Source: a virus
DNA length: 30,588 nucleotides
Direction: 5' to 3' (one strand)
IMG/VR virus record: IMGVR_UViG_3300032738_000255
Location: 1-30,588 of that record
Both the position numbers and the translations under genes were made by a program. Positions 7,168 through 14,249 of this stretch are shown here, piece after piece. Numbering within the stretch: position 1 is the stretch's first letter; each line of letters starts with the position of its first letter. Below the pieces are notes generated by a model that saw only the letters and a program-made list of their open reading frames with translations, did not search any database and was not told the origin of the DNA.

Positions 7168-8514
7168 CTACACGCTCCGCATCTTCTTGATGTTCTTGAT
7201 GAGCACCATCGCATCGAGGTCCTCGATGGTCGCGTCGTACTCATCGAAGATGACGATCTCCAGGTGGTCCGTGTTCTTCTCCCAGCCGACATGCATCCGG
7301 GTATGCAGACCCTTGATGGCGACGAGATTGGAGGGGTCCGTGAGCATCATGTAGGTGCCCTCGTAACGGGTGCCTGCGGTCCCGGCATCGGAGCCGGTGG
7401 CGGTGCTCGCGGTCAGACCGAGGATGGTGTAGCAATCCAGTGCCACGGCCATGACCTCGACTTCGGTCGCCACGCCGGTGTTCTCGCAGTAGATGAGAAG
7501 GTGGCCATCCCAGTCGCGTGCAACGACACGACCGAATGCCGTGTTGAGCGCCTCGGCGATCTGCGACGTGGTGCGGGCCTTGCCTGCGGTCAGGGCGAGG
7601 GTTTTCGTTACGTTGCCATAGGCCCCGTCATCGATGCGCACCTTCAGTCCGGTCGTCGAGCCGGCAGTGATGGTGAACGGGCCGGTGTTGACGGACTTGA
7701 CCTGCGCCGGGGTCGCCGCCATGATGCTGACTTCCTTGCTCTTCGGGATGGCGCTGATCGGCAGGGCCGGCGCGTCCGGGAAGATCATGTCCTGGTAGCC
7801 GGGCCCAGTGAGCGCCTGCTCCAGGATATTGCCACCGGTCTTGGTCGCCAGGTAGCGCCGATAGTCACGCCGCAGCCCCATGTTGCAGAGCCACTTGGTC
7901 TTGTCGGTCACCGCCGAGTCGGGGTACATGTCCAGAGCCTCGAAGAGCAGGTCAGCATCGATCTCAGCACCGCCTGCGTCCAGCACCCGGGCCTGCTGCG
8001 CCTGGAGATACCATCCGTCGAAGGTCTTGAGCAACATCGAGTACTTGTCGGTGCCGGCCGCATAGGTCGTGGTGTCTCCCTCGAAGCACACCAGTTCCAC
8101 GTCGACGCCGTGCCTGTTTTCGATGCCGGCCAGCACTGCCGCCTCGAAGGTGGACTTTCCGCCCGCCGCGTGCAGCAGGGACTTGTAGGACAACTCGATG
8201 CGGACCTTGACGGTCTGGCCCGAATACGAGATGGCGTCCAGCTTGGGCTGGCCGGTCTGGGCGGTCGTTTCCGTCTCTTCCGCCTTGGCGGTGATCGGCT
8301 CACCCCAGTGCATCCGAGGCATCTCGCCGTCGAGGTTTTCGACCTGTTCGAACCGGGCGAACTGGTCGAGGAACACGCGGGAACCGCGCACCAACTGCGC
8401 CCATTCCTTCTGCTGGTCCGGGTTCATCAGAGCCCCGGAAGCGAAGTCGGATTCGAGGATCGCTTTCCTGAATCGGTTTCGGTCCGAAATGACATCAAGC
8501 AGTTTGTCGCTCAT
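7168..8514 (-). CDS. Major capsid protein, HK97 fold, with an inserted domain
   Basis: This encodes 448 residues with an ATG at 8514 behind GAGGAGAGTACC. The N-terminal helix and the E-loop-like segment (MPRMHWGEPITAKAEETETTAQTG...) are followed by KVRIELSYKSLLHAAGG, a helical domain containing WLCNMGLRRDYRRYLATK, and a typical capsid ending (YMMLTDPSNLVAIKGLHTRMHVGWEK... then FDEYDATIEDLDAMVLIKNI). The LTDPSNL and final strand are characteristic of HK97-fold coat proteins. Residues of about 263-383 look like an inserted beta domain (FTITAGSTTGLKVRIDDGAY...), flanked by ALPISAIPKSK and the return to the core. The gene follows the protease/scaffold gene, as expected. Confidence 0.85.
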   Translation of the reverse strand: MSDKLLDVISDRNRFRKAILESDFASGALMNPDQQKEWAQLVRGSRVFLDQFARFEQVENLDGEMPRMHWGEPITAKAEETETTAQTGQPKLDAISYSGQTVKVRIELSYKSLLHAAGGKSTFEAAVLAGIENRHGVDVELVCFEGDTTTYAAGTDKYSMLLKTFDGWYLQAQQARVLDAGGAEIDADLLFEALDMYPDSAVTDKTKWLCNMGLRRDYRRYLATKTGGNILEQALTGPGYQDMIFPDAPALPISAIPKSKEVSIMAATPAQVKSVNTGPFTITAGSTTGLKVRIDDGAYGNVTKTLALTAGKARTTSQIAEALNTAFGRVVARDWDGHLLIYCENTGVATEVEVMAVALDCYTILGLTASTATGSDAGTAGTRYEGTYMMLTDPSNLVAIKGLHTRMHVGWEKNTDHLEIVIFDEYDATIEDLDAMVLIKNIKKMRSV

Positions 8515-8570
8515 GGTACTCTCCTCGCTTTGGCCACATGGACCGGTTCAGTCAATGCCCTCCAGGGCGC

Positions 8571-9725
8571 TTACACCTTATCGAGGTCGATGATCGACCC
8601 GCCGAATGTCGAAAACTTCGGCTTCTTTCCTTCGGGCGTCGGTTCCGCCGGCGGCTGCGGCACCGGCTCCTGGCGGCTGGCGGCTGCGGCCAGGTCCGCT
8701 TTCTTCCGCTCCATGACAGCAATTTCTGCTGTGACTCGGGCCAACTCGTCCTGCTTGTCCTTCAGCGCCTTCTCGCCATCCTCTGCCGGCGTCGGCGTCG
8801 GCTCTACGGGTCCGGGCGGGTCCGCAACCGGAGGAGTTGCCGGAGGCTCTTCCACGGGCGGCTCGGCCGCGGGGGGAGGCTCGACAACCGGAGGCTCCTC
8901 GCCCGGGGGCGGGTCTGCCGGAGGATCAGCGGGCGGATCCGCAGGTGCCGGGTCCGCGGGAGGGTCCTCTGCCGGGGGTTCCGCCGCGGGGGGATCAGCA
9001 GCAGGCGGATCGGCCGCGGGAGGATCGGCCGCGGGAGGATCGGCAGGAGGAGCCCCGCCGTCGCCCTTCAGCGCCTTCAGAACCGAACCGACGATCCTCT
9101 CAACGATGCCGCTTTCCTTGCCGAGTGCTTTCTCGACGGCTTTTTCCAGTTCGTCCTTGTGCATGCTGAGAACCTCCCTACCGAACGACTTGACGTAGAA
9201 ATCCAGGAGCTTCGCTCGCTCCTGTACGGGGACGGAGGTCATCGACAACTCGACGACTCGCTCCCATGCCTCAATGATAATCCTGAACTCGTCAGGTGTG
9301 TCGATGATGCGATACTCGGACGGGTATGCATGGATGGAGAATGAATCGATCCGTCCGTCCATGACCTTAGCGGGAACACTATCCGCATCTTCCAGGAGGT
9401 ATTCATCCTTTCCGAGCGCAAGCCATCCCTTGATCCAGACTGCCGGCTCCTTCGCCACATACTTGGCTTCGACGACGCGGCCAATCTCCTGGTCCGGGTT
9501 GTGGTTGTGGAGCATTACCACGTCTGCGATTTTCGCAGCGAGGTCTTTCATGCCGGCTTCGCTGATCTCATCGCCATAGGTGTCTACGGATCCATGACTG
9601 GCGTAGCCTTCCACCCACAATTTCCGCTCTTCGGCCTCTCCATCCTCTGCTTTGATGACTTCCAGGTAACTCTTTTGCAGGCTGAAGTTGGCTTTGAATA
9701 GGGGCATGGCGAGGCTTCGCTTCAT
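8571..9725 (-). CDS. Prohead protease with proline-rich linker and scaffold-like C-terminus
   Basis: This encodes 384 residues from the ATG at 9725, which has GGAGGT six bases upstream; the GTG at 9737 overlaps that site. Residues 1-170 are an HK97/U35-type prohead protease: VEGYASHGSVDTYGD, a catalytic-His region VVMLHNHNPDQEIGRV (H73/H75), a Ser region GRIDSFSIHAYPS (S128/S130), and VVELSMTSVPVQERAKL. Residues 224-314 are a Pro/Ala/Asp/Glu repeat. Residues 320-350 form a probable coiled coil (LKDKQDELARVTAEIAVMERKK), and the last 18 residues form a conserved-looking tail. A protease fused to a scaffold is known from P2 gpO; this arrangement, directly before the capsid gene, points to the same dual role. 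Confidence 0.85.
   Translation of the reverse strand: MKRSLAMPLFKANFSLQKSYLEVIKAEDGEAEERKLWVEGYASHGSVDTYGDEISEAGMKDLAAKIADVVMLHNHNPDQEIGRVVEAKYVAKEPAVWIKGWLALGKDEYLLEDADSVPAKVMDGRIDSFSIHAYPSEYRIIDTPDEFRIIIEAWERVVELSMTSVPVQERAKLLDFYVKSFGREVLSMHKDELEKAVEKALGKESGIVERIVGSVLKALKGDGGAPPADPPAADPPAADPPAADPPAAEPPAEDPPADPAPADPPADPPADPPPGEEPPVVEPPPAAEPPVEEPPATPPVADPPGPVEPTPTPAEDGEKALKDKQDELARVTAEIAVMERKKADLAAAASRQEPVPQPPAEPTPEGKKPKFSTFGGSIIDLDKV
8784..9056 (-). repeat. Degenerate tandem repeat encoding a (A)DPPA proline-rich linker
   Basis: This stretch inside the protease/scaffold gene encodes about 91 residues of mostly Pro, Ala, Asp and Glu. The clearest DNA units are 15 bases (GGATCGGCCGCGGGA on the plus strand) at 9007-9021 and 9022-9036, with a partial third copy following. 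Such repeats are prone to length change by slippage. The linker probably separates the protease from the scaffold helix. Confidence 0.8.
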
Positions 9726-9741
9726 GTGGACCTCCACGCAA

Positions 9742-9802
9742 AGGGTACTTGTGCCTCTGCCACATTGTCAAACTGTTTTTTGAAAGCGTGCCTTTATGTC
9801 AA
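9742..9802 (-). promoter_or_regulatory. Candidate promoter region for the protease/capsid genes
   Basis: The 105 bases between the metallo-beta-lactamase-like gene and the protease contain two TTGACA boxes on the minus strand, at 9797-9802 and 9766-9771. The second is followed after 18 bases by TACCCT (9742-9747), a weak -10 match; the first has no convincing -10. Both boxes are followed by AGGCAC further downstream, so the segment looks partly duplicated. The region is AT-richer than its surroundings, including a run of six A on the minus strand. It would give extra transcription of the highly expressed head genes. Confidence 0.45.
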
Positions 9803-9830
9803 GTAAGGCGTGTGGTTTGCCATCATGGCA

Positions 9831-10871
9831 CTACGCATCGTCTGGTTGTGGATCAGCCGTCGGCCTGGCGACTGCTTGCGGTGCTGCGCCCTTGAGGCAC
9901 AAGTCAAACAGTTCCACGGCCCCGGATGGTGCGGGTTCACCGAAACTGAATTCTATCTTGTCTCGCAGATCGTGACCTACCAGTGCCGCCAGTTGGGCCT
10001 TGAGTGCGTCGCTCGGGTCGCCGGCCACGTGGATGGTTGGCTTGCCGTCCGTCTCGCTCATCGAAACCCAACCCTTCGCCAGCACCAGGTCCTCGGTTGT
10101 TTCGCGCAGCACCTTGACCGCCCCATCGGAAAGCGCCAGACGATCCCCACGCATCAGCGGAGTGACGTTCGCCGGCAGGTCGACTGCCTTCGAGTGCCAC
10201 CCATCGGACCCGTAGGCAACCAGGAACGTCGGCATCTCGGCGGGGAGCGACTTCAGCCCAAGATACTCGGGGTCCGATCCGTCGACCTGGCCAACGCCAA
10301 GAAGGAGCACGTCGGGACTCAACTCTTCCATCATGCCACCGAACGACCGGACATGAGGGGCCAGCAGCACCTTGCAGCCGCCTGCTTCGATGAGGAACGC
10401 ACTGGACTGCTCTCCGGCTTCATGCCGCACTCGGATCGCCTTGACCATCCCGCCACACACCGGAAAGGACGGAACACGCCCGCCGCTTTCCATGAGCGGA
10501 GACAGCGTCTTGCGGTTCTCTCCGTAGGCAACTACCTCGCAGCCGAGTCGCTCGAAGAGTCCCATGCCGGCCCGCACCAGGTGGTTCTCGTGCGTGAGCA
10601 AGACAGCCCCGATGGCCTTCGCACCAGAGCCATAGCGCCACAACTGTTGCTCGATGTCGGGGCCTGGGTCCACCACCGCAGAGCGACCATTGCCTTCTAT
10701 CAGCAGCCCGAAGGACATGTCGTGCGCCTTCATTACCTGCCGCACGTCGGTCCCGAGTATGGTGATGGTGAGTTCTGGTGAGCCGCCACCGAAGCCCTTC
10801 TTCAGCATGTTGACAAGCCATGCGAATGCCGGGTGGCCGGCGTGTGCCGTGTTGAATCTTCGCAGTCCCAT
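9831..10871 (-). CDS. Metallo-beta-lactamase-fold-like protein with degenerate metal motif
   Basis: This encodes 346 residues from the ATG at 10871 (GGAGG upstream). Residues 35-100 look like a metallo-beta-lactamase-fold core: a strand with ILGTD, FGLLIEGNGRSAVVDPGPD (strand-turn-strand with an Asp), and IGAVLLTHENHLVRAGMG where active members carry THxHxDH. Later segments (VRHEAGEQSSAFLIEAGGCKVLLAPHV, then SPDVLLLGVGQ) also fit the fold. The metal motif keeps only H94, N96 and H97 and lacks the Asp and final His, so hydrolase activity is doubtful. The C-terminal 100 residues are an added region ending in a Pro-rich tail. It sits among head genes between MuF and protease. The role is unknown, and the fold call is by eye. 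Confidence 0.5.
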   Translation of the reverse strand: MGLRRFNTAHAGHPAFAWLVNMLKKGFGGGSPELTITILGTDVRQVMKAHDMSFGLLIEGNGRSAVVDPGPDIEQQLWRYGSGAKAIGAVLLTHENHLVRAGMGLFERLGCEVVAYGENRKTLSPLMESGGRVPSFPVCGGMVKAIRVRHEAGEQSSAFLIEAGGCKVLLAPHVRSFGGMMEELSPDVLLLGVGQVDGSDPEYLGLKSLPAEMPTFLVAYGSDGWHSKAVDLPANVTPLMRGDRLALSDGAVKVLRETTEDLVLAKGWVSMSETDGKPTIHVAGDPSDALKAQLAALVGHDLRDKIEFSFGEPAPSGAVELFDLCLKGAAPQAVARPTADPQPDDA

Positions 10872-10879
10872 GATGCCTC

Positions 10880-11056
10880 CTACAGTTCCAGTTCCGTAGC
10901 TCGCACAACCACCTCGACGTGGCCGAACTCCTCAGTCTCGAATTCTACCACGAACGATCCGACCAGCGCATCTGCGATGTCATCGAGCGCAGCATCGGCA
11001 GCATAGAGCGACTTCATGTCCCCATCTTCTGCCACTGCCTTGAGTATCTCTGCCAC
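10880..11056 (-). CDS. Small acidic protein (58 aa, GTG start), unknown function
   Basis: This short gene fills the gap between the MuF-like and metallo-beta-lactamase-like genes. It starts with GTG at 11056 behind TAGGAGG at good spacing, and ends with TAG at 10880-10882, within the GGAGG-containing leader of the next gene. The product (VAEILKAVAEDGDMKSLYAAD..., ending VEVVVRATELEL) is acidic, with an N-terminal helix and two C-terminal strands. I recognise no family. Good ribosome binding, tight spacing and lack of any alternative reading support it as real. Confidence 0.65.
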   Translation of the reverse strand: MAEILKAVAEDGDMKSLYAADAALDDIADALVGSFVVEFETEEFGHVEVVVRATELEL

Positions 11057-11065
11057 GTCAGCCTC

Positions 11066-12802
11066 CTAAGGCAACCACTCGAAAGTGGCGTCCGCATTCT
11101 CGTGCAGGAACTGCTGCACCGGTGCGACGCCGTTCACGCGCACAGTCAGCAACTCTCGCATGGTCGCATTGGTATTGAACGACACGCCGAGTCGCTTGAA
11201 CAGGTCGCGCATCTTCCGCTTGTCCAGCCATGCCCCGAACTCGCCGGCCGTCTGCGCCTCGAGGTGCCAGTCCAGCAATGCCTCTGCCGTCCGTCCGGTG
11301 TTCGAACCGAGCGGAAGGACCATCCTGGCTTTCACTCCAGCCTTGCCCGCTACCTTCTCCAAGGCCTTCCCGATGCGCTCGATTGTCGAGCAAGGCATCT
11401 TCACCATGGCTTCGTTGACGACGGCAATGGTGTCGCTGGTGGCGGCGACCATCCACCGTGCAGCCAGCCACCCGGTGTCCTTCTTCGACCAGTTCGTTGT
11501 CATGGAAAACGCATCGTCAGTCGAGTTCCAGGTATACGACTGGTTGAGGAAGCGCTCGCCGTATTCCGAGACGCCCGCGATGCCTTGCAATTCGTCCACG
11601 CGGTATTGCTCTGCCACGGCCGGCACTTTCTTACCCTGCTGTGCCAGGATGGAGGCGGCAGATGCAGCGTTCTTGGTGACCGTGACCTTTGCCTCTGAGG
11701 TCCTCGTCTCTGTCCACGAGCGCCGCTCCTCTTCCGACTCTTCCTTGAACACGCCGATCAGTTCGCTGCGGCAGTTGCCGTGAAGAGGAGGGACCACCCT
11801 CCCGGAAGCCTTCAGCTCGTCCAGTTCAACCTCGTGTCTACCCTCGGACGTGCTCTCGAACCACGTCTGCTCCTTCGTCTCCGGGTCGACCGTGACTGAC
11901 AGCCAGGGCTGCGCGTCCATGGCCTGCTCGGGCGTGGTGGAGTTCTCGACGTTGGTGACGATCTCCATGAGCTTGACCGTCTTGAACTCGTTGCCGTGGA
12001 GGCTCTGGCAGACCTCCGATGTCCGTTTATCCATCGGGTTGAAGAACCTCACGATCTCGATATCGAGACGAGCCATCTCCCGCATCCTCGAAAAGACACG
12101 GGCCCGGTTCATGGCGGCACTCGCAACGACGGCCCATCTGCTCTCTTCCACCTGGTAGGCATGGCCGAGCGCCGAGCGCAGGTTCTCAGCGATGGTCTTG
12201 CGGCCGAGTCCTTTGTCGAGGCCTTCCTTCACCACCTTCGCCAGGCCGGGCTCGATATTCCGGTGCCCCCCCGTCTTCACCCAATACAGGTTGTTGTTGG
12301 CGAGGTGCTGAGTAGCCTTCACGTCCTGGAGGTTGTAGTTCTTGATGACGCCCGCGGCTCCGCTCAGTCCCTCCGCACGAATGCCGGCTGCCTTCGCTGC
12401 CTCCGCAGATGACTGCGTTTGCTCGCGGACGAACAACTTCGACATCTCGTCCTTGACCTCCTGCCCCATGGGGATACCGATGCGCTCTTCAGACAGTCGC
12501 ACGAAGTCATCCCACAGCCCGGGACGAAAGCCTACATCGCCGGCCGCGGTGTAGACCAGATTCCCAGGTAGAGCCATCTCGTCTAGGATATCCTTGACCG
12601 GACCCGCCTCGAGGAATGCGCCTGCCTTGGAGCGAAACGAAGTGGCCAGGACCTCGTCTAGATCCAACTCCCAGAGTGCCGCTCGCCGGATGGCTGGCAG
12701 TGGGTGGTGGACTGCATCGAAGAGCATCCCGGACTTGATGAGCCGCATTGTCCGCATGGCGTTCAAGAGAGCCTCATCATATGGCGACGATGGCTTTCGC
12801 AT
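11066..12802 (-). CDS. MuF-like minor head protein (SPP1 gp7 family) with extra C-terminal domain
   Basis: This encodes 578 residues. Residues 180-350 carry the MuF/SPP1 gp7 signature: helices with GLGRKTIAENLRSALGHAYQVEESRWAVVAS and NRARVFSRMREM, then FNPMDKRTSEVCQSLHG (C265, H269) and VPPLHGNCRSEL (H341, C344). These Cys/His residues are the family's usual metal-type motif. The protein enters the head with DNA in SPP1-type phages. Residues of about 360-578 form a further region of mixed alpha/beta composition that I cannot assign; MuF proteins often carry variable C-terminal effector domains. The ATG at 12802 lies inside the portal gene with a weak ribosome site; a TTG or ATG about 40-50 bases downstream is an alternative start. 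Confidence 0.8.
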   Translation of the reverse strand: MRKPSSPYDEALLNAMRTMRLIKSGMLFDAVHHPLPAIRRAALWELDLDEVLATSFRSKAGAFLEAGPVKDILDEMALPGNLVYTAAGDVGFRPGLWDDFVRLSEERIGIPMGQEVKDEMSKLFVREQTQSSAEAAKAAGIRAEGLSGAAGVIKNYNLQDVKATQHLANNNLYWVKTGGHRNIEPGLAKVVKEGLDKGLGRKTIAENLRSALGHAYQVEESRWAVVASAAMNRARVFSRMREMARLDIEIVRFFNPMDKRTSEVCQSLHGNEFKTVKLMEIVTNVENSTTPEQAMDAQPWLSVTVDPETKEQTWFESTSEGRHEVELDELKASGRVVPPLHGNCRSELIGVFKEESEEERRSWTETRTSEAKVTVTKNAASAASILAQQGKKVPAVAEQYRVDELQGIAGVSEYGERFLNQSYTWNSTDDAFSMTTNWSKKDTGWLAARWMVAATSDTIAVVNEAMVKMPCSTIERIGKALEKVAGKAGVKARMVLPLGSNTGRTAEALLDWHLEAQTAGEFGAWLDKRKMRDLFKRLGVSFNTNATMRELLTVRVNGVAPVQQFLHENADATFEWLP

Positions 12803-14237
12803 CGCGCAGTTCTTCGACCTGGCGGTTCAGCGCCTTCACGGTCGTCTCCAGTTCTGCCTGCTGCTTCTCTTCGGGCGTGACGTTCTTGAGATAGATGAGC
12901 GGGATATCCGCCTTGTCGTCACCGAGTTTCTCCCACCCGATAACCTCCCGAATCTCGTTGATGGTCAGCACTCCGAGATCGGCACCGTAGACTTTGATGA
13001 TCTCTGCCTGCAGCGCAGCGTCGGTGATGTCGGACTTCTGCAAGTCGATGCGCACCGCGGGGTGAAACTGCTTGGCGATGCACTGAGTGAGGCGGTAGGA
13101 GTAGGCCAGCGTTTCCGGCCAGAAGATGTTCTCGATGGTCGCCTTTGCCGTGACGATGGCAGAGGCCCGGTTGACGTCATCTGCGGTGCCGAAGAACACC
13201 TTGCCAATGCCGAAGGCCTCCCGGATCTCCTCTTCCTTGGCCTTCCGGTATTCCGAGAACGTCGCATCGCGGTCGTACTTTCCGAGTTCGTGAATGTGAA
13301 TCTTGGGCGCGGTGCCATCGCGTCCAGCGCGTGCTTGGACGTAGAGGATGCGGCTCGACTTGGTGTTGCCCCTGTTCTGCGAGATGAAGGACTGGATTTT
13401 CTTCTCCAGCCCCTTCATGTCCTCTTTCACGCCACCTTCAACGGCGATGATGATCCTTGGCATTGCCTCGAAGTCGAAGAAGTCGACGTTGCGAAGGTCG
13501 ACCTTGTTGAGCCCTTGGATGGCGATATCGGCGGTCGAAGCCCGCGGCACGCCGTAGGTCGAGTCATAGGGCGAGTAGATCTTGAAGTGGATCATCTCGC
13601 TGGCGCGGTGTTCCATGTCGAGCGACGGACTCTCCTTGCCTGTCTTGGGGTCGATGATGCGCTCGTCGCCCCACGGAATGAAGTACCTGTCATCGGAAAA
13701 CTTCTTCTGGATGAAGAGGTCCTGGTTGGTGACGCGGGTGCGGGCCGACTGGCAGTGGTACAGTCCTGCCGGCTTGCCATCGCTCACCCGACGTGTCATC
13801 TCAATGTAACCGTTGCCGGTGGATTCGTGGTCTGTCTTGACCAGGTCCAGCAGTACGTTTATCGGCACCTCAGCATTCGGAGTCGCCAGCAAGGCACGGC
13901 ACTCATCTGCCGCAGCGTCAGCCTCGCCCTTTTCCTTCCCGTCCCGCAGCGCTTCATACAGAAGCGGGTCGAAGGTCACCTCGTAGCCCAGCCCGACGGT
14001 GTTGTGCGCCATGATGGAAATGCAGCGTTTGAAGCGAGTAGAGCACTCGACCAGAGCCGCCCAGGTCGCGGGGTCATAGCGCGGCGCGATAACGCTCTTG
14101 TTGTCATCGAAGTCCGGGAGTTGCTTCGATTCTGGAATGCCCAGGCCCGCGAGCCCACGGAGCACCGGGACCTCTGCGAGAATTGCATCAACGAAGCCCG
14201 TCCTGTCAGTGTCTTTGCTGGCTGCCCTTTTACCCAT
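12777..14237 (-). CDS. Portal protein (phage portal, HK97/PBSX-like)
   Basis: This encodes 486 residues with an ATG at 14237 behind AAAGGAG. The family-typical order is visible: an N-terminal segment with crossing helices (ALVECSTRFKRCISIMAHNTVGLGYEV), LLDLVKTDHESTGNGYIEMTRR, SEMIHFKIYSPYDSTYGVPRAS (the conserved 'G.P' region), FFDFEAMPRIIIAVEGG, and the helical stem (KAKEEEIREAFGIGKVFFGTADDVNRASA). The C-terminus (LTINEIREVIGWEKL) is the usual 'lT.NEvR...gl..' ending, followed by a coiled coil. Portals form the dodecameric DNA channel at the head vertex. The terminase genes lie directly upstream and the MuF gene overlaps downstream. Confidence 0.9.
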   Translation of the reverse strand: MGKRAASKDTDRTGFVDAILAEVPVLRGLAGLGIPESKQLPDFDDNKSVIAPRYDPATWAALVECSTRFKRCISIMAHNTVGLGYEVTFDPLLYEALRDGKEKGEADAAADECRALLATPNAEVPINVLLDLVKTDHESTGNGYIEMTRRVSDGKPAGLYHCQSARTRVTNQDLFIQKKFSDDRYFIPWGDERIIDPKTGKESPSLDMEHRASEMIHFKIYSPYDSTYGVPRASTADIAIQGLNKVDLRNVDFFDFEAMPRIIIAVEGGVKEDMKGLEKKIQSFISQNRGNTKSSRILYVQARAGRDGTAPKIHIHELGKYDRDATFSEYRKAKEEEIREAFGIGKVFFGTADDVNRASAIVTAKATIENIFWPETLAYSYRLTQCIAKQFHPAVRIDLQKSDITDAALQAEIIKVYGADLGVLTINEIREVIGWEKLGDDKADIPLIYLKNVTPEEKQQAELETTVKALNRQVEELRDAKAIVAI

Positions 14238-14249
14238 CTTCTTCTCCTT

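Noticed and set aside
6937-9198. Long plus-strand open frame (753 codons) opposite capsid and protease genes
   Set aside because: Its Gly/Ser/Ala-rich end is the reverse reading of the Pro-rich repeat, and the rest is antisense to the capsid gene. No motif or start signal.
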